Source: Glycocaulis sp. (lineage in GTDB: Bacteria > Pseudomonadota > Alphaproteobacteria > Caulobacterales > Maricaulaceae). From it: a stretch of 64,000 nucleotides of DNA. The notes under the pieces were generated by a model. That model was not told the origin of the DNA. It saw only the letters and a list, made by a program, of their open reading frames with translations, and did no database searches. Location: contig JAIUMI010000006.1 of NCBI GenBank assembly GCA_022565665.1, positions 1 through 64,000 of the forward strand, read 5' to 3'. Positions within the stretch are counted from its first letter, which is position 1. Each line of letters starts with the position of its first letter. Shown in pieces: positions 27,686 through 36,171 of the stretch. Both the position numbers and the translations under genes were made by a program.

Positions 27686-28495
27686 TTAACGGCGCGAACG
27701 CCCGCGCAGGGGCACATCAAGCGTGTTGAGTATCTCCATCACGGCAGGTGACAGCACCGCTCCGGCCCCTCCCCCGCTGGCATAGCCGGAGACCCCTGCG
27801 CGCAGATTGTCACGTAACCGCGAGAGCGCGGCGCCAGGCTCATCGGCGGTCCGCGCCAGCGGCACGCTTTCGTGCGCTTGCACGGCCGGGCGCTCCCGGG
27901 TCAACACGGACAGGACTTCCGATGCGGTGCGTGCGCGTCCGCCATCATAGAAGATCGCGCGGTTGGCGGCTGCGGCATCGGGAAACAGGGCGTTGGCGGG
28001 CGTTGACGGATTAGTGGCCGCCGTCTCGATCAGGCGGGCTGCCCGCGATGCACCGAGGAAATGGGCGGTGTACAGCTCGCCAGCGGTCGGCTCGCGCCCG
28101 GTCGCTGACCGCAGGATCGCGGCATTTTCCGCCGTCAGCTCGCCCGCCATCAGGCTCGCCATCTGCGGGTCAAAGCGCATGTCGAGGATTTCACGGCGGC
28201 GTTGCGGGTCATCGACCACATAGCGCCCCGCGCTCTCGCGGACCGATGCGGCCATATCGCCCAAGCCGTGGCGTTCGCCGTGACGGGCCACCATGGCCAG
28301 CCAGGTCTGTTCGATGAACTGGAACATGCCCGATGCTGACGAGGTGCGGGCACGCGCAGCCGGATCGAAATTGCTTTCGCGAGCCGCCGTGCGCATCAGG
28401 AAATCGAAGTCAGCCCCCGTCGCCCGCGCCGCATCAGCTATCAGGCGGGTCGGGGAAATCTGGCCGGTCAGGGCCTGGCCGATCGAATCCGGCAT
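27686..28495 (-). CDS. Lytic transglycosylase-like (SLT) protein
   Basis: This 269-residue protein has an SLT/lysozyme-like domain. The probable catalytic Glu is in MRTAARESNFDP (about residue 40), followed by SSASGMFQFIEQTWL and ELYTAHFLGA, the usual goose-lysozyme-like segments. It would cleave glycan strands to 1,6-anhydro ends. No classic signal peptide is seen at this start, so it may be exported by another route, for example with a flagellar or other machine, or the start may be wrong. The Pro/Gly-rich C-terminus is variable. Confidence 0.75.
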   Translation of the reverse strand: MPDSIGQALTGQISPTRLIADAARATGADFDFLMRTAARESNFDPAARARTSSASGMFQFIEQTWLAMVARHGERHGLGDMAASVRESAGRYVVDDPQRRREILDMRFDPQMASLMAGELTAENAAILRSATGREPTAGELYTAHFLGASRAARLIETAATNPSTPANALFPDAAAANRAIFYDGGRARTASEVLSVLTRERPAVQAHESVPLARTADEPGAALSRLRDNLRAGVSGYASGGGAGAVLSPAVMEILNTLDVPLRGRSRR

Positions 28496-28548
28496 GGCAG
28501 AAATGCTCCGCGTGAGAATCGTTTCACCTACACTTCACCTGCCGGAAG

Positions 28549-28563
28549 ATAAGCCTTCGTTAA
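28549..28563 (-). promoter_or_regulatory. Possible CtrA-type site
   Basis: On the minus strand TTAA-CGAAGGC-TTAT matches the CtrA box TTAA-N7-TTAA in seven of eight fixed bases. It lies ~55 nt before the transglycosylase start and overlaps the stop of the next gene upstream. It is a weak call by itself. Confidence 0.35.
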
Positions 28564-29663
28564 CCGTAGCTGGGAGCGAACGGCGCGAGATGTCCGTCAC
28601 GGCCCTCGCCCGTGATCTCTCGCGCAAGTCCCTCGGCCAGGGCCGGGGCAAGCAATATCCCGTTGCGATGCCCGCCAAGACAGACAAACAGGCCCGGAGC
28701 GGCTTCACCAACGCGAGGCATGCGATCGGGAAAGGCCGGGCGCACGCCCGCCCAGTGATCCACCAGCCGCCAGCGTGGGGCATCCGGGTGCAGCCGCCCA
28801 GCCTGCGCCATCAGGGCATCGCGTGTGGCCGTGTCGGTGCGCGTATCGTCAAGGCCCGGCTCCACGCTTGCCCCGGCCAGAACATGGCCGCCGGACGCCG
28901 GCACGATATAGACACCATCGCCGCGCACGACCGGCCAGCGGGACGTGTCCCCGCCCGTGTCGAGGCGCAGTATCTGGCCCTTCACCGGCACCAGCCCGTC
29001 TGCGCAGGCGTGCAGGCGTGCGGCCGCCCAGCCCGCCGCGATCACTACCGCGTCAGCGTTCAGCACATCGCCGCCGGCCAGTTGCACACCGGTAATCCGC
29101 CCCCCGGTCGAAACAAGGCGCTCGACCGGACTGTCCTCCAGAATGCGGGCACCAGCGGTGCGCACCGCATGCTGGAGCGCCCGGGCCAGCGCGCGCGGAT
29201 CAAGCCGTGCTTCGCCGGGCAGAAAAAGCGCGCCCGGCGCCAGCGGATATCCCGGCGCGTCCTCCGCAAGAGCGTCCCGCGCAGTAATGGCGAAGCGCCC
29301 GGCCTGTGCGGCCATGTGGGCAGCGTGACCGGTATCGTCGCCGGGCACCAGCACGCCGCTGCGCCGGTATTGCACGTCAATTCCGGTGCTCTGAAGCAGG
29401 GTCTCGGACCAGAGAGGCCACATTTGCGCGCTGTGGCGGGCAAGACTATGAAAGGCGCGATGCGCCGATGAAGAAGGATCAAGGGATTCAGCAGCTTCCG
29501 CATCGGCTGCGATCATTCCGGCCGAGGCCGCAATGGCACCTTGTCCTGCCTTACCGGCGTCACAAATGAGGAGTTCAATAGCTCTGGACGACAGCGCGTG
29601 TGCCAGTGCAAGTCCGGCCGCTCCGGCCCCGATAATGCAGACACGCGCTTTTGTGGGGCTCAT
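28560..29663 (-). CDS. Glycine oxidase/ThiO-like FAD-dependent oxidoreductase
   Basis: This 367-residue protein of the D-amino-acid-oxidase superfamily has the FAD dinucleotide fold CIIGAGAAGLALAHALSS at the N-terminus, LVPVKGQILRLDT, and the C-terminal motif WAGVRPAFPDRMPRVGE, with GGHRNGILLAPALAEGLA. ThiO oxidises glycine to the imine for thiamine synthesis, but no thi genes are adjacent, so another amine or amino acid may be the substrate. It is divergent from a small secreted protein gene 63 nt away. Confidence 0.78.
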   Translation of the reverse strand: MSPTKARVCIIGAGAAGLALAHALSSRAIELLICDAGKAGQGAIAASAGMIAADAEAAESLDPSSSAHRAFHSLARHSAQMWPLWSETLLQSTGIDVQYRRSGVLVPGDDTGHAAHMAAQAGRFAITARDALAEDAPGYPLAPGALFLPGEARLDPRALARALQHAVRTAGARILEDSPVERLVSTGGRITGVQLAGGDVLNADAVVIAAGWAAARLHACADGLVPVKGQILRLDTGGDTSRWPVVRGDGVYIVPASGGHVLAGASVEPGLDDTRTDTATRDALMAQAGRLHPDAPRWRLVDHWAGVRPAFPDRMPRVGEAAPGLFVCLGGHRNGILLAPALAEGLAREITGEGRDGHLAPFAPSYG

Positions 29664-29726
29664 GACACGCTGCCTCCGTTCGCAAAGCGGTGTGTCGGGG
29701 TAGATATGTCAGGGAAGGATATCGTC

Positions 29727-30140
29727 ATGATGTCTGCAGTTCGTGTTCTGCCGCGCCGCCTTGCGGGAGGTATAGCCGGTGTGATGGCTGCGGCCACCCT
29801 TGCGGGCACAGCCAGCGCGGCTGCCTTCGCGCAGGACGATGAGCGCTGCGTGCAGATCGGTTCGATCAGCGGCTACACCGTGATCGATGACCGCAATCTC
29901 GTTCTGCGCCACGGCGCGAACAATTACGTGCTGGTCACCACCGCAACGCGCTGCTCCGGCATGCGCTATGGCGTCCAGATCGGCACCTCGATCCGTGGCA
30001 ACCAGCGCCTGTGCCGGCCGCTGAGCGAGTATGTTGTCCCTGAAGACGGCTGGCGCTGCCGCATCGCTGCCCTGGAGGCCGTAGACAGCCTTGAGGCCGC
30101 ACAGGCCATCGTCGAGGAGCGCCGCGCTTCGGCAGACTAG
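29727..30140 (+). CDS. Small secreted protein, DUF6491-like
   Basis: This 137-residue protein starts at ATG 29727, with AAGGA 7 nt upstream and a second ATG next to it. It has a signal peptide (GIAGVMAAATLAGTASAAA). The mature part has three Cys and the pattern CVQIGSISGYTVIDDRN, then NNYVLVTTATRCSG, which resembles the DUF6491 family of periplasmic proteins of unknown role. The family call is from memory of its pattern and is moderate. Confidence 0.65.
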   Translation: MMSAVRVLPRRLAGGIAGVMAAATLAGTASAAAFAQDDERCVQIGSISGYTVIDDRNLVLRHGANNYVLVTTATRCSGMRYGVQIGTSIRGNQRLCRPLSEYVVPEDGWRCRIAALEAVDSLEAAQAIVEERRASAD

Positions 30141-30181
30141 GGTCTGTACTCACAGAGGCCTTCGCGCGCGCCGTCCACAAA

Positions 30182-30201
30182 GGCCGTCAGGGGTGACGGC
30201 C
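30182..30201. terminator. Bidirectional hairpin terminator
   Basis: GGCCGTCA (30182-30189) and TGACGGCC (30194-30201) form a perfect 8-bp stem with a GGGG loop between two convergent genes. On the minus strand TTT follows it. It abuts the stop codon at 30202. Confidence 0.6.
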
Positions 30202-30882
30202 CTAGGTCTTGGCTGTCTTTGCGGCCAGGCTCAGCGATACAGGGCGCTCTGCGCCCTCACTGCTCTCTTCTTCGGCACGTTCCAGGGCAATGCGGCAATC
30301 AGCGAGGAAACGCTCTCCCGCATTGTCGCCATGGCGAGACCATGGACGCGACAGCGTACGGGTGAAGAAAGCCGCCATCGTGCCGCGCCAGGCCTCGTCC
30401 GGCCCGTGCTCGTCCTCACGCTCCCCGCAGGCTTCCAGAGCCGCCTCGAAGACGGCGTGCAGGCACTGGAGCGCCGGAGATACTTCCTCAAGCCGCGTGC
30501 GCGACTTGCCGGCCGCACTGCCCGCCAGGCGGCGTTCGGCCTCACGCAAGGCAGCCAGGTGACGGCGTGACAGGGTCATGCTCGGCGTGTCATCGCGCAG
30601 CTGATCGCCGTCGGGCACGAGGCTCGCCAGCTGGCTGGTCAGGCGCAGACCCATCTGCAGATCCTGGCGCAGCCGCGCGATCTGGGTGCGGCGGGTGTGC
30701 AGGCGGCGCTGGTCGATAAGGGCCCGGCCCGATTCCTCCAGCAGCCGCCAGAGCGCCATCTTCCGGTCAGGATCGCGGATGTCGTGGCGGGTGCAGATCC
30801 GGTCGATTTCGGCCTCGTCATAAAGCTGTACGCCATCAAGGATGATGAAGCTTGTGCCTGCGTCGCCGGTCAGTCTTGCCAT
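30202..30882 (-). CDS. Hypothetical helical protein
   Basis: This 226-residue protein is not recognised. It is charged and strongly helical (ESGRALIDQRRLHTRRTQIA and RHLAALREAERRLAGS), with no signal peptide or membrane segment, so it is probably cytoplasmic. The middle could form a coiled coil. The start has TAGGA upstream. It faces the small secreted protein and has a tRNA gene upstream on the same strand. Confidence 0.6.
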   Translation of the reverse strand: MARLTGDAGTSFIILDGVQLYDEAEIDRICTRHDIRDPDRKMALWRLLEESGRALIDQRRLHTRRTQIARLRQDLQMGLRLTSQLASLVPDGDQLRDDTPSMTLSRRHLAALREAERRLAGSAAGKSRTRLEEVSPALQCLHAVFEAALEACGEREDEHGPDEAWRGTMAAFFTRTLSRPWSRHGDNAGERFLADCRIALERAEEESSEGAERPVSLSLAAKTAKT

Positions 30883-31020
30883 GGTCGTGTCCTAGCCCGC
30901 CGGGCTGCCCCGGCTCCATCCCCTTCATGACAGATTAACCAAATCTTCACCAAGCCCCAGCCTGCGTTTTGCCTATCGCAGTCACATTTCTGTGGATAAT
31001 TGATGCGGGAGGTGTGGAGA

Positions 31021-31097
31021 TGGTACCGCCTCCCCGGATTGAACGGGGGACCTCTAGATCCACAATCTAGCGCTCTAACCAACTGAGCTAAGGCGGC
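31021..31097 (-). tRNA. tRNA-His(GTG), alphaproteobacterial A73 type
   Basis: Read on the minus strand, a complete cloverleaf is present: acceptor GCCGCCT pairing with AGGCGGT (G1-U72), D-arm GCTC/GAGC, anticodon stem CTAGA/TCTAG with loop TTGTGGA (anticodon GTG at 31063-31061), T-arm CCCCG/CGGGG and encoded CCA. The discriminator is A73 and the base before G1 is T, not G. The classic bacterial G-1:C73 pair is therefore missing, as is known in many alphaproteobacteria. The flanking 30883-31020 holds no gene that I can see. Confidence 0.93.
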
Positions 31098-31135
31098 ACA
31101 TCCTGCGCGCCGGCCAATGGCGCCGACGGAGCGCT

Positions 31136-31180
31136 GACATAGCGCCGCCGGTCCTGCGATGCAAGACCGGCGGCCATGTC
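31136..31180. terminator. Long hairpin between tRNA-His and the M48 protease gene
   Basis: GCCGCCGGTC (31144-31153) pairs with GACCGGCGGC (31165-31174) over 10 bp. Outside this, GACAT (31136-31140) pairs with ATGTC (31176-31180) across a small internal loop. There is no T-run, so a terminator or processing role for the leftward M48 transcript is plausible but not certain. Confidence 0.5.
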
Positions 31181-31194
31181 TGCGCTATCACGTG

Positions 31195-32013
31195 TCAGGC
31201 GTAGCCGCTGGAGCGGATATGGCTCTGCAGGGCCTGCACGCGCTGGGCATCAGACGGGTGGGTGGAGAGGAAGGCAGGCGGCGCGCCTGCATTGCTGCGC
31301 GCCATCATGTTGTTCCAGAAGGTCAGCGACTCGCTGGGGCGGTAATTGGCCCGCGCCATGAAGTCCGTGCCCAGCCGGTCGGCCTCATACTCGTGACGGC
31401 GCGAATAGGGAAGCAGCACACCGAAGGTCAGTCCTGCGCCCAGCACACCGGCCCACATGCCGGCATTATCCACCCCGCCCTGATCCAGCGCGATGGCAGC
31501 AAGACCGGCACCAACGCCAGCGGCCATCTGCTGGGAAGCACGCTCCTGGGCATGGCGCCCGGCCACATGGCCCGCCTCATGGCCAATCACGGTGGCCAGA
31601 TGATCGTCATTGTCGATGACGTCCAGCATGCCCGAATAGATGGCCACCTTGCCGTTAGGCAGCACCCAGGCATTCACCTGGTTGTTGTCGAGCACCACGA
31701 ATTCCCAGTCATGCTGGGTCATGCCCGATCCGGTCGCGATGCGCTGGCCCACCCGGTTGACCTGACGGCGATGGTTCGCATTGGTGCTGACGCGTTCCTG
31801 CTGCAGGGCCTGCTGCCAGGTCTGCTGGGAGAGCTGGGCGATCTGGGCATCGGACACCAGCATGAGCTGGCTGCGCCCCAGTGCCGGATTATGCGCCGTG
31901 CAACCGGCAGTCAGCGGCACCACGGTGCCAACGGCCAGCCCCATCAATATGTCCCGGCGGCTCATGTGAACCACGGGCAGTCCGCTGGTATCAACCTCGA
32001 TCGTATCGCTCAT
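31195..32013 (-). CDS. M48-family metalloprotease, Tat-type lipoprotein
   Basis: This 272-residue protein has the zinc motif VIGHEAGHVAGRHAQ and a downstream Glu in RHEYEADRLGTD, typical of M48 (Oma1/BepA-like) peptidases. The N-terminus is odd. About 17 residues precede MSRRDILMGLAVGTVVPL and the lipobox LTAGC, which looks like a twin-arginine lipoprotein signal with an extended n-region. The enzyme is probably attached to a membrane and facing the periplasm, where it may degrade misassembled envelope proteins. The ATG at 32013 has AAGGGAAG before it. Confidence 0.85.
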   Translation of the reverse strand: MSDTIEVDTSGLPVVHMSRRDILMGLAVGTVVPLTAGCTAHNPALGRSQLMLVSDAQIAQLSQQTWQQALQQERVSTNANHRRQVNRVGQRIATGSGMTQHDWEFVVLDNNQVNAWVLPNGKVAIYSGMLDVIDNDDHLATVIGHEAGHVAGRHAQERASQQMAAGVGAGLAAIALDQGGVDNAGMWAGVLGAGLTFGVLLPYSRRHEYEADRLGTDFMARANYRPSESLTFWNNMMARSNAGAPPAFLSTHPSDAQRVQALQSHIRSSGYA

Positions 32014-32175
32014 AGGCACTTCCCTTTCGAGCCAGACATACCGGCAGGACACAAATTTTAGGTCCGCCGCGATGGAAACACATTCGCATAGAAGTTAAAC
32101 ATAAGTCGGGACCCAGCGGAACAGAAACTCCTCGCTGCGCACCCGGACAGGAACCGATTGAAAAGGAAGCTCCCC

Positions 32176-34179
32176 ATGCGCCGCCTGCTCTTCATCCTCG
32201 CTGTTCTGGCCGGCCTGGTCATCGCCGCGGCGCTGATCATTCCCGCCCTGCTTACCCCCGAGAACTGGCGCAGCCAGATCGAGCAGGCCGCCAGCGAGCA
32301 GATCGGGCGCACGGTGCGCATTGAAGGCGAGATGGGCTTTACAATCCTGCCGGCCATCGAGATCAGGGCGGGCAATGTGTCGGTCGGCAATGCGGACGGG
32401 TTCGACGAGGAGCCCATGGCCAGCCTGTCGGAACTGCGCCTCGGCCTCGCGCTGTGGCCACTCTTCTCGCGGCGGGTGGAAGTTGACGAGTTCGTGCTGG
32501 TCGAGCCGGTGATCCATCTCTTCCAGCGTGGCAACCAGAACAACTGGACCTTTGGGCCCGACATTGGGCAGCCTCCCGCAGGTGGCGCCGGCGATGACGG
32601 CTTCCGCCGTCCGGGAGCCCTGCCCTTCGAGGCCAGCCTGCGCGATATGCGCATAGAAAATGGCCGGATACGCTTCACCGATGGCAGCGATACCACGCTC
32701 ATAGACGGACTGGACCTGTCGGTGCAGATGGCAAGCCTTGATGAAGAGGCCCGTGTGCGCGCCGCGTTCAGCTATAATGGCGAGGCCTTTACGGTGACCG
32801 CCCGGCTTGGCGGCCTTCGTCCTTTCATGGAAGGCGCCCGCACCCCGCTGGGCCTGGACGTGCGCAGCGCGCCGCTGCGGCTTGATTTCGACGGCCATGC
32901 ACTGGAAAGCGCAACACTGGACCTTGAAGGCGAGGCGAACTTCCAGACCGATCTGGTGCGGCTGGGGCGCCTTGCCGGATCGCCCCTGCCGCCGGGCTCC
33001 GCCCTGCGCAGCGCAGCGGCCACGGGCCGCTTCTCCATGCGTCCCCGCCAGATCGCCTTTGCCGATGCCAGCTTCCGGCTGGACGAGATAACCGCGACAG
33101 GCGGGCTGGAAGTGGATACTGGCCGTGAGCGCCCGCTGATCACGGGACGTATCCAGATACCCATGCTCGATCTGAACCCCTATCTGCCTGAAACGCAGGA
33201 TGGGGGAGCGGGCGCTGGCGGCTCGCCCTTAAGCGATGAAGAGATCGATCTCTCGGCGCTGCGCCTTGTCGATGCCCGTATCAATGCCAGCGCCGATCAG
33301 CTGCGCTTCGGCGATATCGAGGCCAGCAATGCCAATCTGGTCATTCAACTCGACAATGGCCGTCTGGTCGCCGACCTCTCCCGCTTCGACCTCTATGGCG
33401 GGCGGGGCAGCGGCCAGATGGTCGTCAATGCACGTTCGGCCACCCCCAGCTACACGATCAATGCCACGCTGAACGGGCTGCAGGCACAACCCTTCCTCAC
33501 CGCAGCAGCCGAGTATGCGGGCCTGAGCGGGACCGGCAATTTCAACCTCGACCTTGCCAGCAATGGCGCGAGCAGCCGAGCGATCATGAACAGCCTTTCG
33601 GGTCAGGGCCGGTTCGCCATGACCGATGGCGCCATTCAGGGCATAAATCTCGCTCAGGTGATCCGCACCCTGCAGACCTCCATCCAGACCCGCACGCTGC
33701 CCAGCGGCTTTGGTGAGGGCCAGGCGACCGATTTCACCGAGCTCTCCGGCTCGGTGAACATCCGCAATGGTGTGGTACGCAATGACGATCTCGCCATGCT
33801 GAGCCCGCTTCTGCGCGTGGCGGGCGCGGGCGAGTTCAATCTGGTCGAGCAGACCATGGATTACCGGCTCAATCCGCGTGCCGTTGCCTCGCTCGCAGGT
33901 CAGGGCGGCGATGACAGCCTGACCGGCATCACCGTGCCGGTACGGGTGCGCGGCAGCTTCGCCGAACCCTCCTTCAGCGTCGATTTTGAGGCCGTGCTGC
34001 GCGAGCTGGCCTCCGGGCGGGCGCGCGGGCTTATCGACCGGCTCCTGCCAGGCCAGCGTCCCGCCGAAGGCGAAACACAGGCTGAAGAAGAACGCCAGCA
34101 GACACCGGCAGAACAGCTATTGCGCGGGCTGCTGGGCAGCCGCCAACGCCAGCAGGAACAGCCACCAGAAGAGGACTAG
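32176..34179 (+). CDS. AsmA-family envelope protein
   Basis: This 667-residue protein begins with a single N-terminal membrane helix (LLFILAVLAGLVIAAALIIP) followed by the typical AsmA start LTPENWRSQIEQAASEQIGR. A long beta-rich periplasmic body follows, and near residue 480 the AsmA_2-like segment SGTGNFNLDLASNGASSRAI. The tail is Gln/Glu-rich. AsmA proteins are now thought to be bridge-like lipid-transport proteins between the two membranes. The ATG at 32176 with AAAAGGAAG is chosen over a TTG six codons earlier. Confidence 0.85.
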   Translation: MRRLLFILAVLAGLVIAAALIIPALLTPENWRSQIEQAASEQIGRTVRIEGEMGFTILPAIEIRAGNVSVGNADGFDEEPMASLSELRLGLALWPLFSRRVEVDEFVLVEPVIHLFQRGNQNNWTFGPDIGQPPAGGAGDDGFRRPGALPFEASLRDMRIENGRIRFTDGSDTTLIDGLDLSVQMASLDEEARVRAAFSYNGEAFTVTARLGGLRPFMEGARTPLGLDVRSAPLRLDFDGHALESATLDLEGEANFQTDLVRLGRLAGSPLPPGSALRSAAATGRFSMRPRQIAFADASFRLDEITATGGLEVDTGRERPLITGRIQIPMLDLNPYLPETQDGGAGAGGSPLSDEEIDLSALRLVDARINASADQLRFGDIEASNANLVIQLDNGRLVADLSRFDLYGGRGSGQMVVNARSATPSYTINATLNGLQAQPFLTAAAEYAGLSGTGNFNLDLASNGASSRAIMNSLSGQGRFAMTDGAIQGINLAQVIRTLQTSIQTRTLPSGFGEGQATDFTELSGSVNIRNGVVRNDDLAMLSPLLRVAGAGEFNLVEQTMDYRLNPRAVASLAGQGGDDSLTGITVPVRVRGSFAEPSFSVDFEAVLRELASGRARGLIDRLLPGQRPAEGETQAEEERQQTPAEQLLRGLLGSRQRQQEQPPEED

Positions 34180-34183
34180 CCTC

Positions 34184-34199
34184 CTCACACTGATGTGAG
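34184..34199. terminator. Short hairpin after the AsmA gene
   Basis: CTCACA (34184-34189) and TGTGAG (34194-34199) form a 6-bp stem with a CTGA loop. It is short and has no T-run, so the terminator call is weak. Confidence 0.3.
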
Positions 34200-34292
34200 C
34201 CAAACCGGCTTTGCCTTGCGCCGCGCCAGCCGGAAGGCATGATGCGCTCCAGCAGAGCAGACCCGCGCATTCAGGCGGGCAAGGGGAGCATC

Positions 34293-36068
34293 ATGTCTTT
34301 TAAACCAGCCGCAGCGGCCATCGCAGGAGCGCTTATGGCTTTCACCCATTTCGGGCCCGCGAGCGCGGCCCAAACCTTCCATCCCGGTGACCGCATTACC
34401 GGCGACCATTTCGCCACGCGTTCAACCATCCAGGCGGTCAATGGCGCTGCGGCTTCGGCCCAGCCGCTCGCCACCATGGTAGGCATCGACATCCTCAAAG
34501 CTGGCGGCAACGCCGTCGACGCAGCCATCGCGATGAACGCCGCCATCGGCCTCATGGAGCCGGTCGGCAACGGGATTGGCGGGGACATCTTCGTCCTCGT
34601 CTATGACCCCGAGACCCGTCAGGTCTACGGCCTGAACGGCGCGGGCCGCTCGCCTATGGGCCTTGATATCGAAACGGTGCGCGAACGCCTGACCGATCAG
34701 GGCACCATCCCGCCTGTCGGCGCCCTGCCCGTTTCGGTGCCCGGCACGGTCGATGGCTGGTTCACCCTGCACGAGCGCTTCGGCCAGATGCCGATGGAAG
34801 ACATTCTCGCCCCGGCTATCCGCTATGCAGAGGAAGGCTTCCCGGTCAGCCAGACCATCGCCTTCTACTGGGAGCGCAATATGCGTATCCTGCAGCAGCG
34901 CTACGACGACGGCCAGTTCGAGGAGTTCGACAATGCCCGCGCGACCTATCTGAACGCTGAAGGGCGCGCACCGGCCGAAGGGGAGATTTTCCGCAATCCG
35001 GACCTCGCCCGCACTTTCCGCATGCTGGCGACAGGCGGGCGCGATGCCTTCTATGAAGGCGAGATCGCCCGCACCATGGACGCCTATATGCGCCGGATTG
35101 GCGGCTGGCTGCGCTATGAGGATTTTGCCGCGCACCGCTCCGAATGGGTGGACCCCGTGACGGTCAATTACCGGGGCTATGATGTCTGGCAGATCCCGCC
35201 TCAGGGCCAGGGGATGAGCGTCCTGCAAATGCTCCAGATACTGGAAGGCTACGACCTTGCCTCCATGGGCTATATGAGCGCTGACGCGCTGCACGTGATG
35301 ATCGAGGCAAAGCGCCTCGCGTTTGAGGACCGGGCGCGCTTCTACGCCGATCCGGCCTATCAGCCGGCGCCCGTGGAATGGCTGCTGTCGGATGAATATG
35401 CCGATGAGCGCCGCGCGCTGATCAGCATGGACCGCGCGATGGAGCACGTTGGCCCCGGCGATCCGCCCCAGATCGAGCACAATGACACCACCTATCTGAC
35501 CGTGGCCGACAGCAATGGCATGATGGTCTCACTCATCCAGTCCAACTATCGCGGCATGGGCGCAGGCGTGGTGCCGGACGGGCTCGGCTTCATGTTCCAG
35601 AACCGGGGCGAGGCCTTCTCCATGGATGAAGGCCATCCCAATGTGTACGAGCCCGGCAAGCGCCCTTTCCACACCATCATTCCCGGCATGGTCACCTATA
35701 ATGACGAGGGGTATCTCAGCTTTGGCGTGATGGGCGGCGGCATGCAACCGCAGGGGCATGTGCAGGTGCTGGTCAACATGATCGATTTCGGCCTCAACCT
35801 GCAGCAGGCGGGCGATGCCGCACGCTGGCGCCATGAAGGCTCCACCGAACCGACTGATGATCTGGGGGCGCCCGCAGGGCTTGGCCGGGTGCATCTGGAA
35901 AGCGGCGTGCCAGAAGAGGTGCGCGCAGAGCTGGAGCGGCGTGGCCATGTCATCGCGCGCTCGGATGGCGGATTTGGTGGCTATCAGGCAGTACGGCGTG
36001 ATCCCGTGACCGGTGTTCTGTCTGCGGCGTCGGAAATGCGGACAGATGGCGCGGCGATGGGGTACTAG
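34293..36068 (+). CDS. ggt: Gamma-glutamyltransferase
   Basis: This 591-residue Ntn-hydrolase is made as a proenzyme. A signal peptide (AIAGALMAFTHFGPASAAQ) sends it to the periplasm. Autocleavage should occur before the first catalytic Thr in IEHNDTTYLTVADSNG. The N-terminal part has GGNAVDAAIAMNAAIGLMEP. It cleaves the gamma-glutamyl bond of glutathione and related compounds, which releases amino acids for uptake. The start at 34293 behind GGGGAG gives the intact signal. In the usual lid region Met-rich residues follow the catalytic site, so this may be an acylase-like member; I keep the GGT name. Confidence 0.85.
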   Translation: MSFKPAAAAIAGALMAFTHFGPASAAQTFHPGDRITGDHFATRSTIQAVNGAAASAQPLATMVGIDILKAGGNAVDAAIAMNAAIGLMEPVGNGIGGDIFVLVYDPETRQVYGLNGAGRSPMGLDIETVRERLTDQGTIPPVGALPVSVPGTVDGWFTLHERFGQMPMEDILAPAIRYAEEGFPVSQTIAFYWERNMRILQQRYDDGQFEEFDNARATYLNAEGRAPAEGEIFRNPDLARTFRMLATGGRDAFYEGEIARTMDAYMRRIGGWLRYEDFAAHRSEWVDPVTVNYRGYDVWQIPPQGQGMSVLQMLQILEGYDLASMGYMSADALHVMIEAKRLAFEDRARFYADPAYQPAPVEWLLSDEYADERRALISMDRAMEHVGPGDPPQIEHNDTTYLTVADSNGMMVSLIQSNYRGMGAGVVPDGLGFMFQNRGEAFSMDEGHPNVYEPGKRPFHTIIPGMVTYNDEGYLSFGVMGGGMQPQGHVQVLVNMIDFGLNLQQAGDAARWRHEGSTEPTDDLGAPAGLGRVHLESGVPEEVRAELERRGHVIARSDGGFGGYQAVRRDPVTGVLSAASEMRTDGAAMGY

Positions 36069-36109
36069 TGCCCTCAAGGCCTTCCTGAACGGCAGGCCCG
36101 AGTTGTTTT

Positions 36110-36151
36110 CATCAGGGGTTCAGGGGCGGTGGCTGACCATCGCCCCTGATG
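36110..36151 (+). promoter_or_regulatory. Two competing hairpins in the leader of the crystallin-like gene
   Basis: CGCCCCTGATG (36141-36151) can pair either with TCAGGGGCG at 36120-36128, as part of a 13-bp stem with one G-T pair and a CTGA loop, or with CATCAGGGG at 36110-36118 over 9 bp. The two choices exclude each other. The GGGAGGGAG ribosome site begins a few bases later. It may be a terminator of ggt or a switch for the next gene. Confidence 0.45.
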
Positions 36152-36171
36152 TATTGGGAGGGAGTAGCCCC

